DNA of 64,000 bases from Symbiodinium natans (taxonomy: Eukaryota > Sar > Dinophyceae > Suessiales > Symbiodiniaceae). The stretch spans positions 275,001-339,000 of the forward strand of contig CAJNDS010002560.1 in the NCBI GenBank assembly GCA_905221605.1, written 5' to 3'. A program made the translations under genes and the position numbers. How positions within the stretch are numbered: the stretch's first letter is position 1; each line of letters starts with the position of its first letter. Shown in pieces: positions 23,924-33,536 of the stretch. The notes below the pieces were generated by a model. It was given only the letters and a program-made list of their open reading frames with translations, was not told where the DNA came from and did not search any database.

Positions 23924-23970
23924 GGGTTTAGGGCTTCGGGGTTCAGGGTTTATAGGGTTTAGGGTTAGGC
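23924..23970 (+). repeat. decayed TTTAGGG block
   Basis: Units such as TTTAGGG, TTCAGGG and TTATAGGG mixed with GGGCTTCGGGG. Confidence 0.7.
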
Positions 23971-24452
23971 TGAGTTTCGGTGCTGAGTTTGGGGTTTCAT
24001 TCACAGGGCTGACCCCCTCATGTTTCCACTTAGGAAGAACTGTTGCGGAGATGGCAGGGGCAGGCAAGACCCTTTGAAGCCACTCAAACCTGAGCCTCAA
24101 ACGCCCCCAAACAACCTCCAGGGACGATTTTTTCTGGATAAAATTGCCCCAGTTTGCAGATGAGTCACCTTCAAAAGCCTGGCAGGAAGTTGCAGGATTT
24201 TGCATGTTTCAGGTGGGATGCCTCAAAACAACACTCTGTAACTTACTCCGCCAGTAGTTGAACTTCAAACTTTTGGGGTTTTAAGAGTATAAAAGTTTAA
24301 CCTTTTTCCCCTAGGTTCTTGGAGAAGTAAGGAACTTAAACCACCTTGACAGACAGACTCAGGTGTGGTATTTCGCTGGTGCAAAGTTTGCCACGAAGAG
24401 ATGTACCGTGCCCTTTGCTTTGTGGTGCTGCCTGCGCGCGGGGCTCAGAGGG

Positions 24453-24520
24453 TGGGTTTGGGGTTCAGGGTTTAGGGTTTGGGTTTCAGGGTTCAGAGTT
24501 TTAGGGTTAAGGGTTTGAGC
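24453..24520 (+). repeat. degenerate TTTAGGG block
   Basis: About eight units with TTTGGGG, TTCAGGG and TTTTAGGG variants; no flanking duplication. Confidence 0.75.
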
Positions 24521-25279
24521 ATGCTCCGGCGACGTTTGGGCTCTTGAAATGAGCTTCGGTCGCTGTCCGAAAGCCTTGGGCTTGCAGCCAGAATCCGGTA
24601 CTCAAAGCGACTGCAGGGTTTATCTTACTGTTACTGTTGGTGAGTGTATATCAGGGTGGCTCGGTATTGGGGAGTGACTTCTTGGGGATACGAGAAATAT
24701 ACGCCCCACTCCATGCACGCAGCGAAGCTGGCTCAGGATATCATTCTGGCACGATGGTTCTGGCAGGACCAACCGAGTTCAATGGAGTGGCAAGGATGAG
24801 CTAGTCACCCAGTCAGACCTAGTCATCTCTCCAAGTGGCGGCCTCCTTTGGCACAGTTTTTTTTTGCCAGGGACCCCACAAGGACCATTAATTTCGCCGA
24901 GGGTTTTTGCAACACAACAGGGCAGCCTCCTGATTTTTGGTGAATGTGTCGAAGCGTCGCCCTGAACGGAGAAAACGCCTTGAAACTGCAGGACTTGTGC
25001 ACTTCTTCATCGGGCCTCTCCACGCGACCCTTGGGAATCTGCAGGTCAGCCCTTCTTGCGGTTCGAGAGATTTCTACCCTTGTGGTGTGTTGCAAGGCTG
25101 ACGTTTGGAACTTAAGGGGTTCAGACTTTCAGTTCTGGGGGCTGCAGGAGTGGAGTGAGAACCGCCAGACCTTGGTCATAAACATAACCCCGGAACTGGA
25201 AACCCTGAGCCCTCGACACTCTATAGACTCGAGACCCTACGCGACGTATTATTCTTCTAATGAATCTTCGTTTTTTTTC

Positions 25280-25340
25280 TGATTATTGTTATTATTATTA
25301 TTGTTATTATTATTATTGTTATTATTCTTGTTATTAATAT
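25280..25340 (+). repeat. (ATT)n microsatellite
   Basis: ATTATTGTTATT-type trinucleotide tract; related tracts lie at 22624-22675 and 27145-27235. Confidence 0.9.
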
Positions 25341-25436
25341 CTACAGGCCTTGCGGCACGGGCCGGCCTGGCCGTCTGAAAGCTGAAACTCAGGTTTGGGT
25401 TTAGGGGTTTAGGGGGCGCAGGGAGTCGGGACGTAA

Positions 25437-26025
25437 TCAAGAAGAAAGGGAAAAAGAAAAAAAGAAGAAGAAGAGAAAGAAGAATAATAAAATAATAGGA
25501 AAAAGAAGAAGAAAAGACATAATAAGAAAATAAGAAGAAGAGAAAGAAGAAGAAACAGAAGAATGAAAAAAGAAAGATTAAGAAACAGAAGAAGAAGAAA
25601 AGAAAAGACAAAAGAAAAAACAGAAGAATAAAAATAAGAAAAGAAAAGACAGAATAATAACAAGAATCAAGGGTAAAGGAAGAAAAAGAAGAAGAGAAAT
25701 AAGAATGGTAAGAAAATAAGAAACAGAAGAAGAAGAAAATAAAGAAGAATGAAAGAAGAAGAAAAGGAAGAATGAGAAAATAAAGAAGAAGAAGAAGAAG
25801 CAGAATAAGAATAAAAGAAAGAAGAAGGAAAAGAAGAAAAGAAGAACAAAAGAAAAGAAAGAATAATAACAAGAAGAAAGGGAAAAGGAAGAAAAATAAT
25901 AAGAATAAGAAGGGAAAGAAGAAGAACATAAAGAAGGAACAAAAAGAAGAAGACAAGGAATCAAAAAAAATAAGAAGAAAAAACAATGAACAGGAAGCAG
26001 AAGAGAAGAAAGAACAGGAAGCGAC
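25437..26025 (+). repeat. 600-bp polypurine (A/G) tract
   Basis: Almost only A and G on this strand, built of AAGAAGAAAA/AAGAATAAGAA units with few pyrimidines. The 296-codon reverse-strand ORF over it (F/L/S-rich) is a repeat translation. Long polypurine-polypyrimidine DNA can form triplex (H-DNA) structures. Confidence 0.95.
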
Positions 26026-26246
26026 AGCCGAAACCCTACATATAATCCTCTGCGTGCGCTTGCGCGTGTGCGCGCGTGCGCGCAACAGCATCATTGGCAT
26101 CAGCGGCTTGGGGGTGGGGGCCGAAAGTCCCAAAAACACGACGAAACCAAGGTTTTCGCGAGAAAAACATGCTTTCTCCGAGGTTTGGCGCTGCGTGCAT
26201 ACACGGCAGCCATAACGAGGAGTTTTTGAACAGTTTTTCGCGCAAC

Positions 26247-26810
26247 ACGCAAAAAAACACGGTATTTACCGCGTTTCCACCGCGTTTCCGGCCCCTCGGA
26301 CCCCCCCCCCCCCCCCCCAAGCGAGCATCATGAGCATCAGCGAGGCCCTCATGAGCATCAGCCGAGGCTCCGGAGCTGGGACCCGAGGGCCCTGGAGAAA
26401 TGAAGGGCTCATGATGCGCACCCGTGGGTGCGTCTCGCGGGCGTCGGCTGACGCCCCCGAGGCCTTGGGTGTCAATGATGCTCACCGTGGAGGAGCGGCA
26501 GTGCCCCGAAAGGAGGTGTGTGTCGAAACACACGAAAAACACGGTATTTACGGTGTTTTATGGCTTTATTGAGGTGCCTGGGCCGTCCTGTCACCCCGGG
26601 GGCAGGTCGCTGATGCTCATGATGCTCGCGCCTGTTGAGGGGGGGTACCCCCCCAAAACTTGAGGTATAAGGTCTTTTTTCGCATGTTCGCCCAACGTTA
26701 AAAAGCAGGGTCGATCACGCGCGCCGGGTCACGCATCATGAGCCCTGCAGGGCGTTTGGCGGCCCTCCAAAAACGCAAAAACACATGGTATTTACGATGT
26801 TTTCGGCAAG
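26247..26810. repeat. three copies of a palindromic AAAACAC-GGTATTTAC-GTGTTTT motif
   Basis: Copies at 26254-26276, 26536-26559 and 26777-26803, spaced about 280 and 240 bp. The middle copy is the most symmetrical: AAAACACGGTATTTAC followed by GGTGTTTT. Copies one and three are also preceded by ACGCAAAAA. The host DNA is GC-rich and also contains repeated GAGCATCATGAGCATCAG-like words, suggesting a three-unit degenerate tandem array. No coding gene is supported here. Confidence 0.7.
26321..26629. repeat. 22-bp perfect inverted repeat, 265-bp loop
   Basis: GCGAGCATCATGAGCATCAGCG at 26321-26342 (22 bases; key core ATCATGAGCATC) has its exact reverse complement at 26608-26629. Chance occurrence at this distance is very unlikely. 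A related word, CTCATGAGCATCAGCCGAGG, lies at 26348. Confidence 0.85.
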
Positions 26811-27351
26811 TCCACGCATTCGCGTTTGGGACCCGGCTCGGCGCCCTCCCGGGGCTCCCCCCGGAGCCTCATGCAAGGAGACATGCCATTTTCAGGGGGT
26901 CGGCGGCACGGGCGGCGCCCGCTAGCACGGGCACTGGACCACGACGGCCAGGCCGGATTGAATGGCTGCCGCCAATGCCGCCGACCCCGGGAGCGCGGCA
27001 GTGCGGTGACCCGCCGGCAGTGCTAGCTGACGTCCCGGAGGAGAAGCAGACCTCGGCCGTGCGTTACCTGCTATAGGAGTTTGTGGGAGGGGAGGGGAGA
27101 CCCTTCGGGATTTCACTGACGCCGACAGCGGGGTCGGCGGATATTGTTGTTATTGTTATTATTATTATTATTACTATTCTTCTTATTATTATTATTGTTA
27201 TTATTATTATTGTTACTCTTATTCTTATCATTATTTTTTAGCCCCCACAGCCCTGCGACCTCCAGTCCAGACTTCGGCCTCTGGAGTCCATATGTACTCA
27301 ATCGGTCGGTTCGAGTCTTTCCCTCCCTCCCCTCCCCCCTTCGGGGTTGGG

Positions 27352-27428
27352 TTTAGGGTTTAGGGTTTAGGGTTTAGGGTTTAGGGTTTAGGGTTTAGGG
27401 TTTAGGGTTTAGGGTTTAGGGTTTAGGG
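27352..27428 (+). repeat. (TTTAGGG)11 perfect interstitial block
   Basis: Exactly 77 bp without error. It lies between a GGTTGGG flank and TTCCTCG plus a long C run (to about 27457). No convincing duplicated flank. Confidence 0.97.
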
Positions 27429-27983
27429 TTCCTCGCCCCCCCCCCCCCCACCCCCCCAGCAGTTTGCCACTTTGCCTGTGAGCGTCCCGGTCTTTCTGAT
27501 GTCGATGTTGGATGGCGCGTGCTGGACATGTGGCTGCGTTTCTCCCTTTTGTTCTTGAAGCCCTTACGGCGATATGCCGTGACCCCGAGCCTAAACCCGA
27601 AACCCTAACCCCTTAAACCCTTAAATCCTTATACAGCCCTGAAGCCCTAAACCCTGCAATCCAGCCGGGAGTCCAGTGTGGGAGCCGGGGTGGGTCATGC
27701 AGGAGGGCATTAGGGCCGGCAACCCACTGGCCATCATCATCCAGGCTGCTCTCAGTTTTTAGGAGTTTTGTTGAGGGATGCTGGAGGGTCTCTAGGATGC
27801 AGGGTCTGAGGGTTAACGGTTCGGATGTTTTGGGTTTCTGGGTTCCATGCGAAGGAAAGAGGTTTTAGTTGCTCTACAATGGAAGCTTGCACAATAGCAT
27901 GTATAGCGCAGAAGGACGACCATCTGCTTAGTTTCTGGCATCTCGTGCTCCCTAGGCATGGTGTTCCTACTGGCCCTTAAACC

Positions 27984-28041
27984 CTGTTAGGGGTTAGGGT
28001 TTAGGTTTAGGGTTTGGGGTTTAGGGTTTAGGGTTTAGGGA
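27984..28041 (+). repeat. TTTAGGG block
   Basis: About seven units with TTAGGTT and TTTGGGG variants; a decayed CCCTAAA block lies upstream (27591-27655). Confidence 0.8.
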
Positions 28042-28645
28042 TGCAGGGAGGAGGAGGCCATGTTCTGGAAACGCGATGCCCCACTCTGGCATTCAACAGC
28101 CCCGACTTCTTTGCATTGCACGGTTCACAGAACAAATTCAGTAGAACAGGTCGCCGGCATACCAAGGGGAATGGAAGGGAAGCAAAAAAACAAAGCCCTG
28201 TAGCTTGACCTGCTGGTTTGAGCCAGACTTGCTGCTCCTGCTGCTTGGACTTCTACGAGGAGGCTTTCGCGTTCCTCAACCGCGATGCCCTGCAGGATGT
28301 GAGTCTGCAGGCAGCGTCACATGTGAAGTTTTGCAGAGGTTCTGGGACGTGTGCAGGTCGTAAACCTGCAACAAGATGAGCAGCTTTGCAGATCAAGTAG
28401 GTCAGCCTTACCCACCGTTTTGGGGTGTCGGTGTGGCTTCGCTTCAAGTGATGTGGGCTTCAGGGGTTCGGCCAGCCTGGAGGCACCTCTCTGAGCAGTA
28501 ATAGAGGCTGATCACGGGTGGAAGCCACGCCATGTGTTCTTGACGAGGCGTTTAGCTTCTACGAAGGTGCCCTACACATTTCAGACAATCGGGAAGGCAC
28601 TTCGCTGATCGAGGAGGCTGGAGCACAGCGCTGCCATTTCCTGAC

Positions 28646-29086
28646 ATGACCCTAAGTGGGAAGTCATCACCATCAGCAATTGCGGCACAACCGCAGCAAG
28701 AGCAAGCGCCGATCAACCATGATGACAATCCCAAGCCGCAAGCCCTCGTGATTCTCCACCTGTGGCTAGGACTGCAGGACTGTAGCAGACAACCTTCGCA
28801 ACTTCAGAACATCCATTTGCTGAGTGACAGCTGCGACGTGCGTGTCCCTAGACAGGTGGCCCTTCTCGGTTCGTCCACCTTCTTGTTCCAGGTGGCGGGC
28901 GTGGGTTGCGCATCTCGGATGACAGTGGCCGACGAAGAGACCTTCAGCGAAGCAGTGAATGAAGACCCTAGTTCCTCCTACTGTTCCTCCTGTACCCTAA
29001 AACATCCCTCAACCCGCGTCTTCAAGTCGAGAGCTACTAGCCTTAGAAGGTCACTTGCTGGGGGACACTCAGGCCGGAGTCATTAG
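28646..29086 (+). CDS. hypothetical protein ORF (146 codons, unassigned)
   Basis: Begins MTLSGKSSPSAIAAQPQQEQ and is rich in S, Q and A, without a tandem repeat beneath it. There is a serine-rich segment (SSSYCSSC) near residue 110. No domain, signal peptide or membrane segment is recognised. Its bounds may not be real exon bounds. Confidence 0.2.
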   Translation: MTLSGKSSPSAIAAQPQQEQAPINHDDNPKPQALVILHLWLGLQDCSRQPSQLQNIHLLSDSCDVRVPRQVALLGSSTFLFQVAGVGCASRMTVADEETFSEAVNEDPSSSYCSSCTLKHPSTRVFKSRATSLRRSLAGGHSGRSH

Positions 29087-29279
29087 TTGGCTCGCCGTCG
29101 CCCAGACTCTGCTCCCTGGCTTAAGGTCTCCGCGTGACATCCCTGGCCCCCTTTTAATGGCAAGGAGGTTGCAGCAAGTTACGGTGTTTGGAATGCCGGC
29201 ATGTGAACTTGTGTCACCTGATCGGAGCTGCCAAGTCAAAGAGTCCAAGCGCTACGAACAAACATTGTTTGTGTTTGTC

Positions 29280-29346
29280 TAAACCCTAAACCCCAAACCC
29301 CAAACCCCAAGCCCCAAACCCTAAACCCTAAACCCTAAACCCTAAA
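29280..29346 (-). repeat. CCCTAAA/CCCCAAA block
   Basis: About nine units; the central four are CCCCAAA or CCCCAAG, the outer ones normal. Local spread of one variant suggests tandem duplication. Confidence 0.9.
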
Positions 29347-29514
29347 AGCTTCCAACGGTCATGTCTGGAGTGCGCGGGAGCGTCAAGCATTTTTTCACGT
29401 GGCCAGAGGTGGGCAAGTGACACGCTGTGAAATGATGCAAATGACAGTGCACGTTCAGGGCATGAATAGCGTGTATTTCAACATAGTCGCGGTTTTGACA
29501 GGCTGTAGTACTTA

Positions 29515-29895
29515 ATGACACATGCTTGCAGCCTCCGACCTTCTTTGGGTGACCAAGTTGGACACAATGGGGGAACGGGAGTTCGCATTGCAAGGTCGGA
29601 TACCAAATTCACCAGCCCGGATAGCCAGTACTTTGTGGAAGACAAGTCTCTGCTCTGCCTGGGCGGCGCTGTTCTCTCGTTTCTTGTGGCGCTGGCCTCA
29701 GACTTGAAGCTTGTGAAGGCAGACAGTTCCAGCTTGAGAAGGCTCAGCTTTCAGCTCAAGGCACTTAAAGTGCCTGTGGTTCTTTCGTGGGGACACTGTC
29801 TTGAGACCGATCATCCAACAGCCTTTTCCCCCGAGATCTTGATACCCTTCACTGCAGCAGATAGAAGAAAGAAGAGGCGAATCCCTAAACCTTAA
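29515..29895 (+). CDS. hypothetical protein ORF (126 codons, unassigned)
   Basis: Non-repetitive frame with a hydrophobic stretch LLCLGGAVLSFLVALA at about residues 46-61, possibly membrane-spanning. It has a basic C terminus (RRKKRR) that runs into a decayed CCCTAAA block, so the last residues and stop come from telomeric repeat. No family is recognised. If real, the insertion would have supplied its 3' end. Confidence 0.25.
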   Translation: MTHACSLRPSLGDQVGHNGGTGVRIARSDTKFTSPDSQYFVEDKSLLCLGGAVLSFLVALASDLKLVKADSSSLRRLSFQLKALKVPVVLSWGHCLETDHPTAFSPEILIPFTAADRRKKRRIPKP

Positions 29896-29926
29896 CCCCT
29901 AAACCATAAACCCAAAACCCTAAACA
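29885..29926 (-). repeat. decayed CCCTAAA block
   Basis: Five units with one or two changes each. GAGGC occurs on both outer flanks (29876 and 29932), too short to call a duplication. Confidence 0.7.
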
Positions 29927-30267
29927 GACCGCGAGGCATTGCCCTTCATGACCATTTTCGATGTTGCTGCGAAGCTGCAAATATGGGTTCAGGGCTCAAC
30001 CTCAGTGGGCTGCGAGGGCGCATGAGCGCCTGTTTTTTTTGTCCAGATACCCTATAAAATAGAGTACGCTCTTGTTGTAGGACCTCCCAGAATGGGTACC
30101 CTAATTCTTGGGGACCCCCCCCCCCTCCAAATCGGCACGCTTGATGGGGTGAGCGTGGCAAGCTAAGGTTTCTGAGGCTGTGCTGTACAGCAAAGTCGTG
30201 GACCGGCAGCGCAATCCCAAAAAAGGGAAACACAGCTCGTCCGGCATCTTCAGGACCCTCCACCGGG

Positions 30268-30328
30268 GGTTTAAGGTTTAGGGTTCAGGGTTTTGTTAGG
30301 GTTTAGGGTTTAGGAGTTTAGGGTTTAT
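30268..30328 (+). repeat. degenerate TTTAGGG block
   Basis: Units interrupted by TTCAGGG, TTTTGTTAGGG and TTTAGGAG. Confidence 0.75.
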
Positions 30329-30588
30329 ACAACTCAAGGCAGCTAGTCCGGATGAATGTGACGGAATGTGTGGAAAGATTCTACCGGACTCTACCGTGCC
30401 GAATGCTTGAGTTTGGGCCCTTGACGCCCTTAAGTGACTACCATGCTTGCCCCCTGACGTGCTGAAGAGGAACTGTTCACCTTGGCGCCAGACACTGCAG
30501 GCACGGATCTGAGAGCTGTCTTTTCCTGAACGCTTTGTGTATGGTTTACTGGTTTACAGCGACAGCACATCCGGAATACCAACACCCT

Positions 30589-30740
30589 TGGGTTACCCTA
30601 CGACCCCTTGGAAAAATACTACCCCCCCTAGGTTCCCCCCCAAAAAAAGCCTTAATTAGGCTTAATTATCCCTCAATAGCCTTAATTATGGGGGGAACCT
30701 AGGGGGGGGGTAGTTTTCAGGAGGGTAGTAGGGGAACCCA
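30589..30740. mobile_element. 152-bp fold-back element with ~50-bp imperfect inverted arms
   Basis: The left arm (30589-30640) begins TGGGTTACCCTACGACC and ends CTAGGTTCCCCCC. The right arm (30690-30740) is its imperfect reverse complement, GGGGGGAACCTAGGGG through GGGGAACCCA. The loop carries three CCTTAATTA/GCTTAATTA words. It is non-coding and MITE-like; no target duplication is obvious. Confidence 0.7.
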
Positions 30741-31441
30741 TGATACACCTGGTTCGGCCGGCTAGGACTGAGTACGTACAAGCCTTGCTAATGCCAGATC
30801 GCGTTTGTTGCGCCTTTTGCGCAACATCTCCGAACATGCGTGTTGAGTTAAGCTTTCGGCGGGCTGTCATACTCTGCGGGAGCAATGCAAGGAGCTGAGC
30901 TGAGCTTGACCAACGAAAACTCACGAGAAACAGCTTTGTCCAGCTGTGCCTCTGCCGAGGACATCACTTCCTGCAATTGCGCCTACCGCAATGGCGACAC
31001 CGGAGCCCCGGGTTCTGGAACGTATGACATGGGCTCGATGGGCAGCAGCCGCTCAGTGCTGGGGCTGCCAAGGATAGAGCCGGACAATCCGAACATGTCT
31101 GAGTCTCATAGTCTGATGTCCACCTTGGAGGTTCTGCTGGGCTCGCTTGTGCAACCCGTGTTGGCCAAGGTAAAACTTCATGATGCGTAGCATGTGAGTC
31201 AGGTTCATAAAGATCCAAGCCCCAACTTGCAGGCAAGGGCCTTCGCCAGGCAGTTTCAAGCTTATCTTTATGCGGCTTAGCCTTAAAGGTCTGCGCCGAT
31301 CCGCCCCCCAAGGTGCAAGGAGCCATGTCAATATCGGCCTATGCGCCATCCTCGCCCTTCTCGACACCAGCCTGACTGGCAAGCAGTCAAGAGGCTGACA
31401 AGGCAGGTGCAAGGGAACCCCCACCCGCCAACATGAACCTG

Positions 31442-31500
31442 ACCCCCCCCCCCCCCCGCCTCGGCCCCGACTAGCTCCTCGGCCCCGACTAGCTCCTCAA
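31442..31500. repeat. C run and CTCGGCCCCGACTAG tandem pair
   Basis: A run of about 16 C is followed by two copies of CTCGGCCCCGACTAGCTC, giving a small GC-rich duplication. Confidence 0.8.
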
Positions 31501-31955
31501 TGCCTAGCAGTAGGTGTATTGAATTCAAGTGGTTCTGCTCTGCAGTCACAGAATCCTCGGCGCATTCGTGTACCACCGGGGCCCAGAGTGTGCTGCACAG
31601 GACTCGGCGTGAGTCTACCAGGCAGAAGTGTCTTTAGCGTAAATGTCGGCCTGGACCATCAATGCCCATCTTCTCATCACTGCACCACTCTTGGCAACAG
31701 TTTATGGGCGGATGGTCCGTGCCCGGCTTCGCACGCAAATGCACCATGCACATTTGCTGCAGCTTCCGGGCTTCCGAGATAGATTTTCCCAGTAAAGCGG
31801 TGCAAATGCCGAAGTGCATTGCGGAACAAAAGTCCGGGTGTCCGAATGCTCTCAGCAGACCATATATCGGACATCCGTGCCCATCCGTAGAGCCAGCACA
31901 TGAGCAATGACATGGTAGCTGGCTGAAGGAGCAAACATGCCTGTTAAACTGTTAA

Positions 31956-31962
31956 ACTCTCT

Positions 31963-31996
<34 letters not shown>

Positions 31997-32012
31997 CTCT
32001 CTCACTCTCTTG
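31956..32012 (+). repeat. (CT)n microsatellite
   Basis: About 25 CT units with occasional CG and CA interruptions. Confidence 0.95.
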
Positions 32013-32285
32013 CACAAGCTCGCCTTGCCAACTTGCCATGCTTCCCCTTCTGCACAAGCCAATGACGCACCATGGGCTGTACCTTCAAACTCCAAGAATG
32101 GGCTGGTCGAACCATAGTCTGTCTGCTAGCATTTTTGGCTAAGCTTTCGGGCTTAGGGCTTGGGGCACCCCTATACCCAAGCCGAAAACACCAGAACCCT
32201 TGTCTCCGGGTCCCCCTACACCTTGGAACCCTATCACTTTACAGGCCCCAAGAACCCTGAAACCCTTGAGTGCTCGAACCGTCCC

Positions 32286-32330
32286 TACTTGGAGGTTCAG
32301 GGTAGTTGACTTCTAACCCTACTTAAAAGT
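32286..32330. mobile_element. partial relative of the 103-bp fold-back family
   Basis: TACTTGGAGGTTCAGGG (32286-32302) matches the family's terminal repeat. AACCCTACTTAAAAGT shortly after matches its internal AACCCTACTTACAAGT with one change. The other terminus is not found within 110 bp, so this is a fragment or rearranged copy. Confidence 0.4.
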
Positions 32331-32786
32331 ATAACTGGACTCCCAATGGTAATATGGGGGGGGTCGGAATGATTGCTAAAACAACCCTATTCTGACTATT
32401 CGGGCCCATAGATTTCCCCAACGAGGTGAGCCCAGTAGACTTGGTCCGCTGGAGGGCGGAGTCCAATCAGGCAGAGGGAGTGCGTGTTCGAGTCATGGGC
32501 TTCTGGAAGGACAGGCTTATGGGCTGACCGGGCTTCCAGGGCTTGGGAGATTGCAAGATTCAGGGTCGAGCTTTAGGGTTTCAGGGTGGGAGAATCGTAC
32601 GCGGCGCGCTGCTCCGTCCACATTTCGCATTCCAAAGTCGCGAGGCGCGATCAGAAAGCACATGCTGCTGCATCGCGGCTCAGGAATGAGGTTACGGGTT
32701 TAGGGTTTATAAGGATGCCTTCAGGCAGACGTCCTGCCGTTGTGAGGCCTGGCTGCTCCAGGTCGACAGCCATGGAGGCCAGGACC

Positions 32787-33110
32787 AGATAGTATATTAT
32801 AGTATATTATAGAGCATTATGGTATATTATAGTATATTATTGTGTATTATCGTATACTACAGTATATTAATTTTATCGATGGTCGAAGGGGTCTGGGGTT
32901 TTGAGCTCTATTCCCGAAGCTTCACCGCGCTTTCTGACAGCCGAGAGCCCCAAAAGTCCGGCTGTCAGCCTTCTGATTAAACAATATACTAGAATATTCT
33001 ATCATATACAAGAATATACTAGTATACTATAATGTACTAAAATATAATACAGTATATAATATATAGTAGATAATCTATGGTATATTATATATAATATAAA
33101 ATGTACTTCA
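32787..33110. repeat. AT-rich arms flanking a GC-rich hairpin
   Basis: AGTATATTAT-type repeats (32787-32870) and a second AT-rich arm (about 32990-33100) enclose about 110 bp of ordinary DNA. Within that is a perfect 10-bp stem, CTGACAGCCG (32934-32943) and CGGCTGTCAG (32959-32968), with a 15-base loop. The arms are roughly complementary to each other. It is non-coding and directly precedes the longest telomeric array. Confidence 0.7.
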
Positions 33111-33132
33111 AGCTTTTTTTGAAGCCCCCAGA

Positions 33133-33332
33133 CCCTAAACCCTAAACCCTAAACCCTAAACCCTAAACCCTAAACCCTAAACCCTAAACCCTAAACCCTA
33201 AACCCTAAACCCTAAACCCTAAACACTAAAACCCTAAACCCTAAACCCTAAACCCTAAACCCTAAACCCTAAACCCTAAACCCTAAACCCTAAACCCTAA
33301 ACCCTAAACCCTAAACCCTAAACCCTAAACCC
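33133..33332 (-). repeat. (CCCTAAA)~28, longest interstitial telomeric array in the window
   Basis: About 200 bp of near-perfect CCCTAAA with one irregularity (AAACACTAAAACCC near 33222-33235). It is bounded by CCCCCAGA on the left and CCCCATCCCGAG on the right, with no flanking duplication. Confidence 0.97.
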
Positions 33333-33423
33333 CATCCCGAGCTTCGCCCACAGCCCTGGCTGTTTCGAGGCGGTGGTTGCGGCCCTACCCCAGACCGGCT
33401 CAGCCCGGAGTTGACAAGGTACC

Positions 33424-33536
33424 TCCCACATGGGTTTAGGGTTTAGGGTTTAGGGTTTAGGGTTTAGGGTTTAGGGTTTAGGGTTTAGGGTTTAGGGTTT
33501 AGGGTTTAGGGTTTAGGGTTTAGGGTCCCACATGGG
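33424..33536 (+). repeat. perfect (TTTAGGG)13 block flanked by 11-bp direct repeats
   Basis: Positions 33435-33525 are exactly 91 bp, thirteen error-free units. TCCCACATGGG sits immediately before (33424-33434) and immediately after (33526-33536). An exact duplication at both borders of a perfect array is the footprint of a recent insertion into unique DNA. Confidence 0.95.

Noticed and set aside
24631-24644. TTACTGTTGGTGAG shared with 41027-41040 as proof of a repeat family
   Set aside because: Several 14-base coincidences are expected between sites in 64 kb; the surrounding sequences do not align.
25249-26139. 296-codon reverse ORF rich in F, L and S
   Set aside because: It is the pyrimidine strand of a polypurine tract; composition follows from the repeat.
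33133-33525. Ancient telomere-telomere fusion
   Set aside because: A fusion would give TTTAGGG running into CCCTAAA; here the arrays face outward and the right one carries a target duplication.
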